Positions 34,222 through 44,018 of a DNA stretch of 64,000 nucleotides are shown here, one piece after another. The notes under the pieces were generated by a model. The model was given only the letters and a program-made list of their open reading frames with translations. It was not told the DNA's origin and did not search any database. Where the stretch lies: contig NZ_PGEP01000001.1 of the NCBI RefSeq assembly GCF_002797445.1, positions 4,774,501 to 4,838,500 on the forward strand, in the 5' to 3' direction. Position 1 is the stretch's first letter; each line of letters starts with the position of its first letter. This DNA is from Acidovorax sp. 69. Its GTDB lineage: Bacteria > Pseudomonadota > Gammaproteobacteria > Burkholderiales > Burkholderiaceae_C. The position numbers were made by a program, and so were the translations under genes.

Positions 34222-35649
34222 TCAGCGGTTGTACGCCGTTTCGCCGTGCGAAGTGATGTCCAGACCTTCGCGTTCCGCTTCTTCGGGAACACGCAGACCC
34301 ACCAGCAAGTCGGCGATCTTGTAGGAAATGAACGCCACCACACCGGACCAGACGATGGTGAACAGCACGCTCTTGACCTGGATCCACACTTGTGTGCCCA
34401 TGACGAAGGTGTCCGGCGTCAGACCCCCCGTACCACCCAGATTTTGCGAAGCAAACACGCCGGTCAGGATCGCACCCAGAATGCCACCCACACCGTGAAC
34501 ACCGAACACGTCGAAGGCGTCGTCCACGTTGAGCATGCGCTTCAAGCCACCCACACCCCACAGGCAGACAACACCGGCGATCAGGCCCAGAACGATGGCG
34601 CCCATGGGGCCCACAAAGCCGGCGGCAGGCGTCACAGCCACCAAGCCGGCCACAGCACCCGATGCCGCACCCAGCATCGATGCCTTGCCCTTGTGCAGCG
34701 CTTCACCGGCGATCCAGGACAGCGTGGCAGCCGCAGTGGCCAGCACGGTGTTCACGAAAGCCAGACCGGCGTTGGCATTGGCAGCACCGGCAGAGCCCGC
34801 GTTGAAGCCGAACCAGCCCACCCACAGCAGCGAGGCACCGACCATGGTCAGCGTCAGGCTGTGGGGCGTGAGCGCTTCTTTGCCGAAGCCGATGCGCTTG
34901 CCCACCATGTAGGCACCCACCAGGCCAGCGATACCGGCGTTGATGTGCACCACGGTGCCACCGGCAAAGTCCAGCGCGCCATCAGCACCCAGCAGACCAC
35001 CACCCCACACGATGTGGGCCATGGGCACGTAGCTGAAGGTGAACCACAGCACCGAGAAGATCAGCACTGCAGAGAACTTGATGCGCTCTGCAAACGAGCC
35101 CACGACCAGCGCCACAGTGATGGCGGCAAACGTACCCTGGAAGGCCAGGAACACGTACTCGGGGATCGTCGTCAAGGCGCCAAAGGTTTCCTGGGTCACG
35201 CCCTTGAGGAAAATCTTGTCGAAGCCGCCGAAGAACTTGCCTTCACCGGAGAACGCCAGGCTGTAGCCATAGATGGCCCACAGCAGGGAAATCAGCGAGA
35301 AGACCACGAAGACCTGCATCAGCACGGACAGCATGTTCTTGCTGCGACCGAGGCCGCCGTAGAACAGTGCCAGACCGGGAATGGTCATCAGGATCACGAG
35401 CAGCGTGGAGGTCAGCATCCAGGCGGTGTCGCCCGAATCCACTTTGGGCACCGGTGCTGCGGCAGCAGCAGGTGCTTCGGCGGGTGCAGCGGCCGCAGCA
35501 GGTGCTGGGGCGGCAGCGGCGGGAGCCTCGGCAGCAGCGGCCGGCGCGGAGGTCGCAGCCTCGGCCGTGGCGGGCGCCTGGGCCAGTACGGCCGATCCGC
35601 CGGACAGCAGACTCAGCCCCAGAATGAAGGAAGCAAGCAGTTTTTTCAT
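34222..35649 (-). CDS. amtB: Ammonium transporter AmtB
   Basis: A 475-residue ammonium channel. A signal peptide (MKKLLASFILGLSLLSGGSAVLAQA) is followed by an Ala/Pro-rich spacer (~25-68) and then the eleven-helix Amt core beginning DTAWMLTSTLLVILMTIPGLALFYGGLGRSKNMLSV. The twin-His pore region includes GGTVVHINAGIAGLVGA (H of helix V) and the C-terminal VFGVHGVGGILGAILTG. The long Ala/Pro spacer between signal and core is longer than in E. coli AmtB. It follows glnK on the same strand, so GlnK can block the pore when nitrogen is plentiful. Expression is probably driven from the sigma-54 promoter upstream of the first gene of the operon. Confidence 0.96.
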   Translation of the reverse strand: MKKLLASFILGLSLLSGGSAVLAQAPATAEAATSAPAAAAEAPAAAAPAPAAAAAPAEAPAAAAAPVPKVDSGDTAWMLTSTLLVILMTIPGLALFYGGLGRSKNMLSVLMQVFVVFSLISLLWAIYGYSLAFSGEGKFFGGFDKIFLKGVTQETFGALTTIPEYVFLAFQGTFAAITVALVVGSFAERIKFSAVLIFSVLWFTFSYVPMAHIVWGGGLLGADGALDFAGGTVVHINAGIAGLVGAYMVGKRIGFGKEALTPHSLTLTMVGASLLWVGWFGFNAGSAGAANANAGLAFVNTVLATAAATLSWIAGEALHKGKASMLGAASGAVAGLVAVTPAAGFVGPMGAIVLGLIAGVVCLWGVGGLKRMLNVDDAFDVFGVHGVGGILGAILTGVFASQNLGGTGGLTPDTFVMGTQVWIQVKSVLFTIVWSGVVAFISYKIADLLVGLRVPEEAEREGLDITSHGETAYNR

Positions 35650-35682
35650 GGCGTTTCTCTTGTGTCTGATGCAGCAGGACCC

Positions 35683-36775
<1,093 letters not shown>

Positions 36776-36812
36776 GTTTCCTCCGGTTGGACAAAGTAGG
36801 GACAAGCGCTTT

Positions 36813-36829
36813 AAGCACGGACCGTGCCA
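36813..36829 (-). promoter_or_regulatory. Sigma-54 (-24/-12) promoter for the porin-glnK-amtB operon
   Basis: Minus strand TGGCACGGTCCGTGCTT matches the consensus TGGCAC-N5-TTGCW at 9 or 10 of 11 positions, with GG and GC correctly spaced. The predicted transcription start is about 12 nt downstream of the GC, giving a ~28-nt leader to the ATG. Confidence 0.88.
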
Positions 36830-36849
36830 CACTGCCGCACAAGCGGGCC

Positions 36850-36866
36850 TGCACCGTTGCGTTGCG
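36850..36866. promoter_or_regulatory. Weaker NtrC-like site
   Basis: TGCACCGTTGCGTTGCG: the left half-site matches the NtrC consensus TGCACY-N4-TGGTGCA, the right half only partly. It lies between the sigma-54 promoter and the stronger site. Confidence 0.45.
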
Positions 36867-36911
36867 TTACAACAATCCCCAGTACAGTGGCGGAGAACGC
36901 GCACAACAGTC

Positions 36912-36928
36912 TGCACCCAACTGGTGCG
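36912..36928. promoter_or_regulatory. NtrC enhancer site
   Basis: TGCACCCAACTGGTGCG matches TGCACY-N4-TGGTGCA at all but the final specified base. It lies about 110 bp upstream of the predicted start site, a normal enhancer distance for NtrC acting on sigma-54 polymerase. Confidence 0.82.
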
Positions 36929-36989
36929 GATGACCACCAGGCCGCGCTAAAAACCCACAAAACGCACCCATCTGGGGAGAAACCGCTTC

Positions 36990-38534
36990 ATGAGTCTTGC
37001 TTTGGTGCAAAGCCGCGCCCTTCTGGGGCTGCAGGCGCCCTCTGTCACCGTCGAAGTGCATCTGGCCAATGGTTTGCCCAGTTTCACGCTGGTAGGACTG
37101 GCCGAGGTGGAGGTGAAAGAGGCCCGCGAACGCGTGCGCTCGGCGCTGCAAAACGCGGGGCTGGAGTTCCCCACAAACAAACGCATTACCGTCAATCTCG
37201 CCCCGGCGGACCTGCCCAAGGACTCCGGCCGGTTTGATCTGCCGATTGCCCTGGGCATCCTCGCCGCCAGCGGTCAGATCGATGCCAGCCGCCTGGCGGG
37301 CTACGAATTTGCGGGCGAGCTGTCGTTGTCGGGCGAGCTGCGCCCGGTGCGCGGTGCACTCGCCACCAGCCTGGCACTGCAGACGCAGCAGATCGACACC
37401 CAACTGGTGCTGCCCCCGGGCAGCGCCGAAGAAGCGGCCCTGGTGCCCGCAGCCCAGGTGGTGCGCGCGCGCCACCTGCTGGATGTGGTGCGCGCCTTTC
37501 TGCCACCGGGCAGCACGGCGGGGGGCGACGCGGAGATCGCCAACGACGGCTGGACCCGCCTGCAACCCACCCCCATGGCTGCGGGCGCTACCGGCCCTGA
37601 CATGGCCGACGTGAAGGGCCAGGCCGCCGCCAAGCGTGCACTGGAGATCGCAGCGGCCGGTAGCCACAGCGTGCTCATGGCCGGCCCACCCGGCTCGGGC
37701 AAATCGATGCTGGCGCTGCGTTTTGCAGGCCTGCTGCCCGCCATGACGGTGCAGGAAGCCCTGGAAAGCGCGGCCATTGCCAGCCTGGCCGGGCGCTTTC
37801 GGCCTGAAGCCTGGGGCCAACGCCCCACAGGAACGCCGCACCACACAGCCAGCGCGGTGGCCCTGGTGGGCGGTGGCTCGCCGCCCCGGCCTGGCGAGAT
37901 CTCGCTGGCGCACCAAGGGGTGCTGTTCCTGGACGAGCTTCCCGAATTCCCCCGCGCTGCGCTCGAAGCCCTGCGCGAGCCACTGGAGACCGGTCACATC
38001 ACCATCGCGCGGGCCGCACAGCGCGCTGAGTTTCCGGCACGGTTCCAGATGATTGCGGCCATGAACCCCTGCCCCTGCGGCTTTCTGGGCTCCACGCAGC
38101 GCGCCTGCCGCTGCACGCCCGACCAGGTAAACCGCTACCAGGCCAAGCTCAGCGGCCCGCTGCTGGACCGTATCGACCTGCATGTGGAAGTGCCCGCCCT
38201 GCCCGCCGACCAACTGGTGCAGGCACCGGCAGTAGAGTCCACCACCACCATTCGCGCCCGGGTGGAGCAGGCCCGCGAGCGGGCCCTGGCCCGCCAGGGC
38301 AAGGCCAACCAGGCACTGCAAGGACAGGAGATCGACACCCATCTGCACCTCGACGATGCCGCCGCCAAGTTCCTCAACACCGCTGCCGCCCGCCTGGGCT
38401 GGTCGGCCCGCAGCACACACCGCGCGCTGAAGGTGGCGCGCACCATTGCCGACCTGGCAGGCGCCCCCACCACCGAAGTGGGCCATGTGGCCGAGGCGGT
38501 GCAATACCGGCGCGTGCTGCGCAGCCCGGTGTGA
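36990..38534 (+). CDS. comM: YifB/ComM-family AAA+ ATPase (Mg-chelatase-like)
   Basis: A 514-residue hexameric helicase of the ComM family, which promotes branch migration during natural transformation. The N-terminal ChlI-like domain starts SLALVQSRALLGLQAPSVTVEVHLANGLPSFTLVGL. Walker A is GPPGSGKS (232-239), Walker B is GVLFLDELPEF, and the family's Cys cluster is CPCGFLGSTQRACRC. The C-terminal Mg_chelatase_C domain contains SARSTHRALKVARTIADL. Full length. Divergent from the nitrogen operon; GGGGAG lies ten bases before the ATG. Confidence 0.95.
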   Translation: MSLALVQSRALLGLQAPSVTVEVHLANGLPSFTLVGLAEVEVKEARERVRSALQNAGLEFPTNKRITVNLAPADLPKDSGRFDLPIALGILAASGQIDASRLAGYEFAGELSLSGELRPVRGALATSLALQTQQIDTQLVLPPGSAEEAALVPAAQVVRARHLLDVVRAFLPPGSTAGGDAEIANDGWTRLQPTPMAAGATGPDMADVKGQAAAKRALEIAAAGSHSVLMAGPPGSGKSMLALRFAGLLPAMTVQEALESAAIASLAGRFRPEAWGQRPTGTPHHTASAVALVGGGSPPRPGEISLAHQGVLFLDELPEFPRAALEALREPLETGHITIARAAQRAEFPARFQMIAAMNPCPCGFLGSTQRACRCTPDQVNRYQAKLSGPLLDRIDLHVEVPALPADQLVQAPAVESTTTIRARVEQARERALARQGKANQALQGQEIDTHLHLDDAAAKFLNTAAARLGWSARSTHRALKVARTIADLAGAPTTEVGHVAEAVQYRRVLRSPV

Positions 38535-38554
38535 CCCCATCGGCGCGCCGTTCA

Positions 38555-38615
38555 TTTAGTATGAAATTAATAGCAATTGGCGCTGTATTTATCGGCGCTA
38601 GCGCCTGATTTTTAT
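38555..38615. repeat. Dispersed palindromic repeat, family A, copy 9
   Basis: AATAGCAATTGGCGCTGTATTTATCGGCGCTAGCGCC: both arms present but diverged, between comM and the downstream marR gene. Confidence 0.68.
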
Positions 38616-38691
38616 CAAACCCGGGGCAAGAAGACCGCCGCAGCCCCCCAGACCTGCGTGGGCGCAGCACAGCCCCCGGCACAATCCCCCC

Positions 38692-39192
38692 ATGTCCATC
38701 GCCCCCCGCCTCCGCAAGAAAAACACATCGCCCGCCACCGCAACAGACACCGGGGTCTCCACCAACGAGCCGGTGGACACCGGACTGTTGCGCACACTGG
38801 TGGGCTACAACGCGCGCCGTGCCTCGTTGTCCATCATTGCCATGTTCATGGAGCGCATGGCGGTCTACCACCTCAAGGTCGTGGATTTTTCGGTGCTGTC
38901 GCTGGTGGCGCACAACCCGGGGCTCACATCGCGCCAGCTGTGCGCCACGCTGAACGTGCTGCCGCCCAACATGGTGGGGCTGATTGCCGCGCTGGAGCGG
39001 CGTGGCCTGATTGAGCGCCGCCCGCACCCAAGCGACGGGCGCGCCATGGGCGTGCACCTGACGCCCGCCGGGGTGGAGTTGACCGCGCAGGCCGAGCAGA
39101 CGGCCGCGCAACTCGAAGAAGACGCCACGGCACGCCTCACAGCGGCCGAGCGCAAGACGCTGATCCGGCTGCTGCAAAAAGTCTACGACTGA
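38692..39192 (+). CDS. MarR-family regulator of the hydroxycinnamate cluster (CouR/FerR-like)
   Basis: A 166-residue MarR protein. Basic N-terminus, then the winged-helix domain (~58-125): VVDFSVLSLVAHNPGLTSRQLCATLNVLPPNMVGLIAALERRGLIERRPHPSDGRAMGVHLTPAG with the D-x-R wing (PSDGRAM). It is the first gene on the left of the ferulate/p-coumarate cluster. MarR repressors (CouR, FerC, HcaR) commonly respond there to hydroxycinnamoyl-CoA. The 33-bp dyad upstream of the crotonase gene is its likely operator. Assignment to the cluster is by position and family precedent. Confidence 0.87.
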   Translation: MSIAPRLRKKNTSPATATDTGVSTNEPVDTGLLRTLVGYNARRASLSIIAMFMERMAVYHLKVVDFSVLSLVAHNPGLTSRQLCATLNVLPPNMVGLIAALERRGLIERRPHPSDGRAMGVHLTPAGVELTAQAEQTAAQLEEDATARLTAAERKTLIRLLQKVYD

Positions 39193-39222
39193 TCCAGCGG
39201 CCGCAGAAATCCTGGCCGCGTA

Positions 39223-40110
39223 TCAGGCCGCAGGTGCCGCCTGGGCCTTGTCCAGCCCCAGCAGCCGCACCGCATTGCCCTTCAAGATGCCGGGCATCAC
39301 CTCGGGCTTGAAGCCTGCCTCCTGGAAATCCTTCATCCAGCGCTCGGGCGTGATCAGCGGGTAGTCGCTACCGAACAAGATGCGGTCTTTGAGCAGCGTG
39401 TTGGCGTACTGCACCAGTTGCTTGGGAAAATACTTGGGGCTCCAGCCCGACAGGTCGATCCACACGTTGGGCTTGTGCGTGGCCACGCTCAATGCCTCGT
39501 CCTGCCACGGAAAGCTCGGGTGCGCCATCACGATCTGCATGTCGGGGAAGTCGATCGCCACGTCATCGAGGTGCATGGGGTTGGAGTATTCGAGCCGCAG
39601 GCCGCCGCCGCAGCGCATGCCGCTGCCAATGCCGCTGTGGCCAGTGTGGAAAATGGCGGGCATGCCGTATTCGGCAATCACCTCGTAGATGGGCCAGGCC
39701 ATCTTGTCGTAGGGGTGGTAGGCCTGCACCGTGGGGTGGAACTTGAAGCCCTTGATGCCGTATTCCTCGATCAGGCGGCGCGCCTCACGTGCGCCCATCT
39801 TGCCCTTGTGCGGGTCGATGCTGGCGAACGCCGTCATCATGTCGCTGTTGGCCTTAGCCGCCTCGGCGATCTCTTCGTTGGGGATGCGGCGGCGGCCCAT
39901 CTTGGACTCGGCGTCCACAGTGAACATCACCAGGCCAATCTTCTGCTCGCGGTAATACGCCACCGTCTCGGCGATGGTGGGGCGGCGGCCGTTCTTGAAG
40001 TATTTGTCGGCGGCGCGGTCGTATTCCTCGCCGTAGTTGTCAAACGGGTTCCAGCAGCTCACTTCGGCGTGGGTGTGGATGTCGATGGCGAGCAGATTTT
40101 CGTAGTCCAT
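39223..40110 (-). CDS. Amidohydrolase-superfamily enzyme (CouO-like candidate)
   Basis: A 295-residue amidohydrolase_2 protein. Metal ligands visible are H12 and H14 (IDIHTH), H155 (AIFHTGHSG), H197 (VMAHPSF) and D249 (ILFGSDYPL). The start at 40110 has AGGAG before it. Family members include decarboxylases and hydrolases of aromatic or beta-keto acids. Next to a feruloyl-CoA synthase, enoyl-CoA hydratase and SDR dehydrogenase it parallels Rhodococcus CouO, an amidohydrolase needed for beta-oxidative deacetylation of p-hydroxycinnamates, whose Asp257 metal ligand would align with D249. That functional link is inference. It is divergent from the catabolic operon across a shared operator region. 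Confidence 0.83.
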   Translation of the reverse strand: MDYENLLAIDIHTHAEVSCWNPFDNYGEEYDRAADKYFKNGRRPTIAETVAYYREQKIGLVMFTVDAESKMGRRRIPNEEIAEAAKANSDMMTAFASIDPHKGKMGAREARRLIEEYGIKGFKFHPTVQAYHPYDKMAWPIYEVIAEYGMPAIFHTGHSGIGSGMRCGGGLRLEYSNPMHLDDVAIDFPDMQIVMAHPSFPWQDEALSVATHKPNVWIDLSGWSPKYFPKQLVQYANTLLKDRILFGSDYPLITPERWMKDFQEAGFKPEVMPGILKGNAVRLLGLDKAQAAPAA

Positions 40111-40219
40111 GCGTGTCTCCTGGGTTGGCGCCCGCCGGTGCGGCGTCAAACCCCAGCATGCGCCACGGTGCATGACGCAGATCAAGGGTAAACACCAATA
40201 AAAAACGGGCTTTGCTTGC

Positions 40220-40252
40220 TTGAATTGGTTATGAACTATAACCACAATTCAA
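40220..40252. promoter_or_regulatory. Candidate MarR operator of the hydroxycinnamate operon
   Basis: The inner palindrome GGTTATGAACTATAACC (40227-40243) has perfect 6-bp arms and a 5-bp centre. Outer arms TTGAATT (40220-40226) and AATTCAA (40246-40252) extend it, offset by two bases. It lies 18-50 bp before the crotonase start, in the promoter shared with the amidohydrolase gene. Confidence 0.8.
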
Positions 40253-40269
40253 CCAACACGAAAGCCATC

Positions 40270-41052
40270 ATGACCCATCCAGACATCCATTTCGAGCTGC
40301 GCGGCGACCACCAGGAAGTGGCCGTGATCCGCCTCACACGCAGCGCCAAGCGCAACGCCCTGAACGACGGCCTCATCCTGGCCCTGCGCGACCTGTTTGA
40401 AACCATGCCCAGCACCGTGCGTGCTGCGGTCATCGACGGTGAAGGCCCCCATTTTTGCGCCGGGCTCGATCTGTCGGAGCTGAAAGAGCGCGATGCTGGC
40501 CAGGGCCTGCACCACTCACGCATGTGGCATGCCGCGCTGGAGCGCGTGCAATACGGCCCCGTGCCGGTCATCGCTGCGCTGCACGGCGCCGTGGTGGGCG
40601 GCGGGCTGGAGCTGGCCAGCGCCTGCCACATCCGCGTGGCCGACGAATCCACCTTCTACGCGCTGCCCGAAGGCTCGCGCGGCATCTTCGTGGGCGGCGG
40701 CGGTGCCGTGCGCATCCCCAAGCTGATTGGCGCTGCGCGCATGACCGACATGATGCTCACTGGCCGCGTCTACAACGCACAAGACGGCGAGAAGGTGGGT
40801 TTTGCCCAGTACCTCGTGCCCGAGGGCCAGGCCTTTGACAAGGCGCTGGAGCTGGCCGTGCGCGTGGCGCAGAACGCACCGCTGACCAACTACGCGCTGA
40901 TGCACGCCCTGCCGCGCATTGCCGAGCAGCCCGCCGACCAGGGCTTCTTCACCGAAGCCATGATGGCCGCGATCGCCCAGAGCGCTCCAGAAGCCAAGGC
41001 CCGCCTGGCCGACTTCCTCGAAGGCCGCGCAGCAAAAGTCCGCAAGGACTGA
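40270..41052 (+). CDS. Enoyl-CoA hydratase/isomerase family protein (hydroxycinnamoyl-CoA hydratase candidate)
   Basis: A 260-residue crotonase. The oxyanion-hole segments are HFCAGLDLSELKER and ALHGAVVGGGLELASACHIRVAD, and the active-site Glu region is YALPEGSRGIFVGGGGAVRIPKLIG. It lacks the INWGIPPG-like motif of the Pseudomonas hydroxycinnamoyl-CoA hydratase-lyase Ech, so simple hydration without aldol cleavage is more likely, feeding the SDR dehydrogenase two genes on. The start MTHPDIH is the first ATG beyond the operator palindrome; an upstream in-frame Met lies inside that palindrome. It leads the operon with fcs. Confidence 0.86.
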   Translation: MTHPDIHFELRGDHQEVAVIRLTRSAKRNALNDGLILALRDLFETMPSTVRAAVIDGEGPHFCAGLDLSELKERDAGQGLHHSRMWHAALERVQYGPVPVIAALHGAVVGGGLELASACHIRVADESTFYALPEGSRGIFVGGGGAVRIPKLIGAARMTDMMLTGRVYNAQDGEKVGFAQYLVPEGQAFDKALELAVRVAQNAPLTNYALMHALPRIAEQPADQGFFTEAMMAAIAQSAPEAKARLADFLEGRAAKVRKD

Positions 41053-41115
41053 GCCCCTGCTCCGCGCTGCACCACCCCAAGCCCTTCCTCCGCCCTTGCC
41101 CCCGCTGGACACCCT

Positions 41116-43002
41116 ATGAGCGACCTCTCCACCCCTCTCGCCCCGGCCCGCTACCGCCCCGTGAACTTTGGCGTCACCCGCGTCAGCCTGCGCGAAGGCG
41201 CACCGGGCGTGCGTTACCTGCAGGCCGACCTGCCCCTGGGCGCCTACGCCCGGCGCGTGACGGACTACCTGGTGCACTGGGCCGAAGCCACGCCCGACCA
41301 CAGCTTTCTGGCACGCCGCGAACAGCTCGCCGGGGGCAAGACAGGAGACTGGCAGCATGTGAGCTACGCCCAGGCGCTCGATGCCGCGCGCAGCATCGGC
41401 CAGGCGCTGCTGGACCGGGGCCTGAATGCCGAACGCCCGGTGGTGGTGCTGAGCGAGAACACGCTGGAGCACGCGTTGCTGGCGCTGGGTTGTATCTATG
41501 CGGGCGTGCCTTACTGCCCCGTGTCGCCCGCCTACGCCACTGTGAGCCAGGACTACGACAAGCTGCGCCATGTCATCAACACCCTCACCCCCGGTCTGGT
41601 GTTTGCCGCCGATGGCGCACGCTACGGCAAGGCCATCGCAGCCACCATTGCCGCCGATGTAGAGGTGGTGCTGGCCCAGGGTGCCATCGAAGGCCGCAAG
41701 GCCAGCATGTTTCAGAGCCTGAAAGGCACCCCGGCCACACCCGCCGTGGATGTGGCCATGCACGCCACCGGCCCCGGCACCATCGTGAAGTTCCTGTTCA
41801 CCAGCGGCTCCACCAAGATGCCCAAGCCGGTCATCAACACGCAGCGCATGTGGTGCGCCAACCTGCAGCAGATCACGCTGTCGCTGCCGGTGCTGGCCGA
41901 AGCCCCGCCGGTGCTGGTGGACTGGCTGCCGTGGAACCACACCTTTGGCAGCAACCACAACTTCGGTCTCACGCTGCAGCATGGCGGCACGCTCTACATC
42001 GACGACGGCAAACCCACGGCCGCGCTGATTGGCGAAACCCTGCGAAACCTGCGCGAGATCGCACCCACGGTGTATTTCAACGTGCCCACGGGTTTTGAAA
42101 TGATTGCCGACGCGATGAAGACCGACGCCCAGCTGCGCGCCAACCTGCTGTCGCGCGTGCGCATGTTCTTCTACTCCGGCGCGGGCCTGGCCCAGCCGGT
42201 GTGGGACAGCCTGCACGCCACGCAAGAGGCCGCCCTTGGCGAGCGCATCGTGATGGCCACGGGCCTGGGCATGACCGAATCAGCGCCCTCGGCCATGTTC
42301 GTCAATAGCCCCGACGTGCGCTCGGGCCACATCGGCGCGCCCGTGCCCGGCATGGTGCTGAAACTGGTCGATGTAGACGGCAAGACCGAGGTGCGCTACC
42401 GGGGCCCCAACGTCACCCCCGGCTACTGGCGCTCCGACGCCGCCACGCGCGACGCTTTCGACGACGAAGGCTACCTGTGCACGGGTGATGCGGTGAAGTG
42501 GATCGACGAGCAAAACATCCACCGGGGCCTGGCGTTTGACGGCCGCATTGCCGAAGACTTCAAGCTCTCTACCGGCACGTTTGTGAGCGTGGGCCCCATG
42601 CGCGCCAAGATCATCGTGGCGGGCGCGCCCTACATCCAGGATGTGGTGCTCACCGGCCTGAACATGAAGGAAGTGGGCGCCCTGCTGTTCCCGTCGCCCG
42701 CCTGCCGCGCCGTGGCGGAGGCTGCGGGCCTGGGCCCCGACGCCCCCTGGACCGATGTCGTGGAGCACCCCGCCGTGCGCCAGCGCATCGAGGCGGTGCT
42801 GGACGGGCTGGCCCGCGAAGCCACCGGCAGCGCCAGCCGCGTAGCCCGCGCACTGTTGGTGACCGAGCCGCCCTCCATCGACAAGGGCGAGATCACCGAC
42901 AAGGGATCGGTCAACCAGCGCGCCGTGCTCAAACACCGCGATGCCCTGGTGACGGCCCTGCATGACAACACCGCGCCCCACATCCTCAAGCCCAGCGCCT
43001 GA
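41116..43002 (+). CDS. fcs: Feruloyl-CoA synthase
   Basis: A 628-residue adenylate-forming enzyme activating ferulate, p-coumarate or caffeate to CoA thioesters with ATP. The P-loop is FLFTSGSTKMPK (226-237), followed by DWLPWNHTFGSNHNFGLTLQHGGTLYIDDGKP and the A5-type motif MATGLGMTESAP; the C-terminal ITDKGSVNQRAVL carries the catalytic lysine region. The length and the long N-terminal part are typical of the bacterial feruloyl-CoA synthase clade, distinct from plant-type 4CL. Cytoplasmic. Second gene of the operon, 63 bp after the hydratase. Confidence 0.92.
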   Translation: MSDLSTPLAPARYRPVNFGVTRVSLREGAPGVRYLQADLPLGAYARRVTDYLVHWAEATPDHSFLARREQLAGGKTGDWQHVSYAQALDAARSIGQALLDRGLNAERPVVVLSENTLEHALLALGCIYAGVPYCPVSPAYATVSQDYDKLRHVINTLTPGLVFAADGARYGKAIAATIAADVEVVLAQGAIEGRKASMFQSLKGTPATPAVDVAMHATGPGTIVKFLFTSGSTKMPKPVINTQRMWCANLQQITLSLPVLAEAPPVLVDWLPWNHTFGSNHNFGLTLQHGGTLYIDDGKPTAALIGETLRNLREIAPTVYFNVPTGFEMIADAMKTDAQLRANLLSRVRMFFYSGAGLAQPVWDSLHATQEAALGERIVMATGLGMTESAPSAMFVNSPDVRSGHIGAPVPGMVLKLVDVDGKTEVRYRGPNVTPGYWRSDAATRDAFDDEGYLCTGDAVKWIDEQNIHRGLAFDGRIAEDFKLSTGTFVSVGPMRAKIIVAGAPYIQDVVLTGLNMKEVGALLFPSPACRAVAEAAGLGPDAPWTDVVEHPAVRQRIEAVLDGLAREATGSASRVARALLVTEPPSIDKGEITDKGSVNQRAVLKHRDALVTALHDNTAPHILKPSA

Positions 43003-43028
43003 AAACGCCCACAGACAGGACACACACC

Positions 43029-43814
43029 ATGCAGATTCAAGGACAAGCCGCCCTCATCACCGGTGGCGCATCCGGCCTCGGTGAAGCCACCGCACGCGAA
43101 CTGGCCCGCCTGGGCGCCAAGGTGGCGGTGCTCGACCGCAATGCCGAACTGGCCGAAAAAGTCGCCGCAGCCATCAACACCGAATTCGGCGCAGGCAGCG
43201 CCGTGGCCTGCGCCTGCGACATCACCGATGCCGCGAGCGTGACCGCCGCCATAGACCAGGCCGCAGCCGCCCACGGCCCCGCGCGCATCCTCATGAACGT
43301 GGCGGGCATCGGCAGCGCCAAGCGCGTGGTGCAGCGCGACGGCAGCGCCGCGCCGCTGGAAGACTTCGTGCGCGTGGTGCAAATCAACCTGATCGGCACC
43401 TACAACGTGAGCCGCCTGTTTGCCGCTGCCTGCGCCAAGCTGCCCGTGCTGGACAACGGCGAGCGCGGGGTGATGATGTTCACCGCCTCGGTCGCGGCCT
43501 TTGACGGCCAGGTGGGCCAGCAGGCCTACAGCGCATCCAAAGCAGGCCTGGCCGGCATGACGCTGCCCATGGCACGCGACCTGGCGCAACACGCCATCCG
43601 CGTGTGCACCGTGGCGCCCGGCCTGTTTGCCACGCCGCTGATGAAGGAGCTGCCCGAGGCCGTGCAGCAATCGCTGGCGGCCAGCATCCCCTTTCCGCCA
43701 CGCCTGGGCAAACCCGAAGAGTTTGCCGAGCTCGCTTGCCATATCGTGACCAACGGCCACCTGAACGGCGAAGTCATTCGCCTGGACGGCGCCTTGCGCA
43801 TGGCGCCAAGATGA
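43029..43814 (+). CDS. SDR dehydrogenase (3-hydroxyacyl-CoA dehydrogenase type II-like)
   Basis: A 261-residue short-chain dehydrogenase. The cofactor loop is ITGGASGLGEATA, with D in CACDITDAAS; NVAGIG follows. The catalytic triad region is MMFTASVAAFDGQVGQQAYSASKAG (Ser, Tyr-x3-Lys). The pattern matches the HSD17B10-type 3-hydroxyacyl-CoA dehydrogenases. Directly after fcs and the hydratase, it should oxidise the 3-hydroxy-3-aryl-propanoyl-CoA to the 3-keto thioester, paralleling CouN. Operon spacing is 26 bp to fcs. Substrate is inferred from context. Confidence 0.88.
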   Translation: MQIQGQAALITGGASGLGEATARELARLGAKVAVLDRNAELAEKVAAAINTEFGAGSAVACACDITDAASVTAAIDQAAAAHGPARILMNVAGIGSAKRVVQRDGSAAPLEDFVRVVQINLIGTYNVSRLFAAACAKLPVLDNGERGVMMFTASVAAFDGQVGQQAYSASKAGLAGMTLPMARDLAQHAIRVCTVAPGLFATPLMKELPEAVQQSLAASIPFPPRLGKPEEFAELACHIVTNGHLNGEVIRLDGALRMAPR

Positions 43815-43945
43815 GAAGCCCCCCTGAGCCGCTTCGCGTCATCCCCCAGGGGGACGCCATCAGTGGCCTGGCAAAGCCAGTTCCACGGTGGCGCTGGCTT
43901 GCGCAGCGCCCGCTTTTTGCGCCCTGGGAGGGCGCAGCACAGCCG
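43815..43945 (+). repeat. GC-rich dispersed repeat, family B
   Basis: Begins at the SDR stop: AAGCCCCCCTGAGCCGC, CATCCCCCAGGGGGAC, then an arm (43862-43887) containing CTGGCAAAGCCAG that is nearly identical to 26124-26150. GCGCAGC-type inverted segments continue to about 43945. Confidence 0.8.
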
Positions 43946-44018
43946 ATAACGAGAGGGCGTGAAAACGCCCCAGTTGATTTTTGAGATTTCCGTCAGACAC
44001 ACACCAGGAGACATCACC

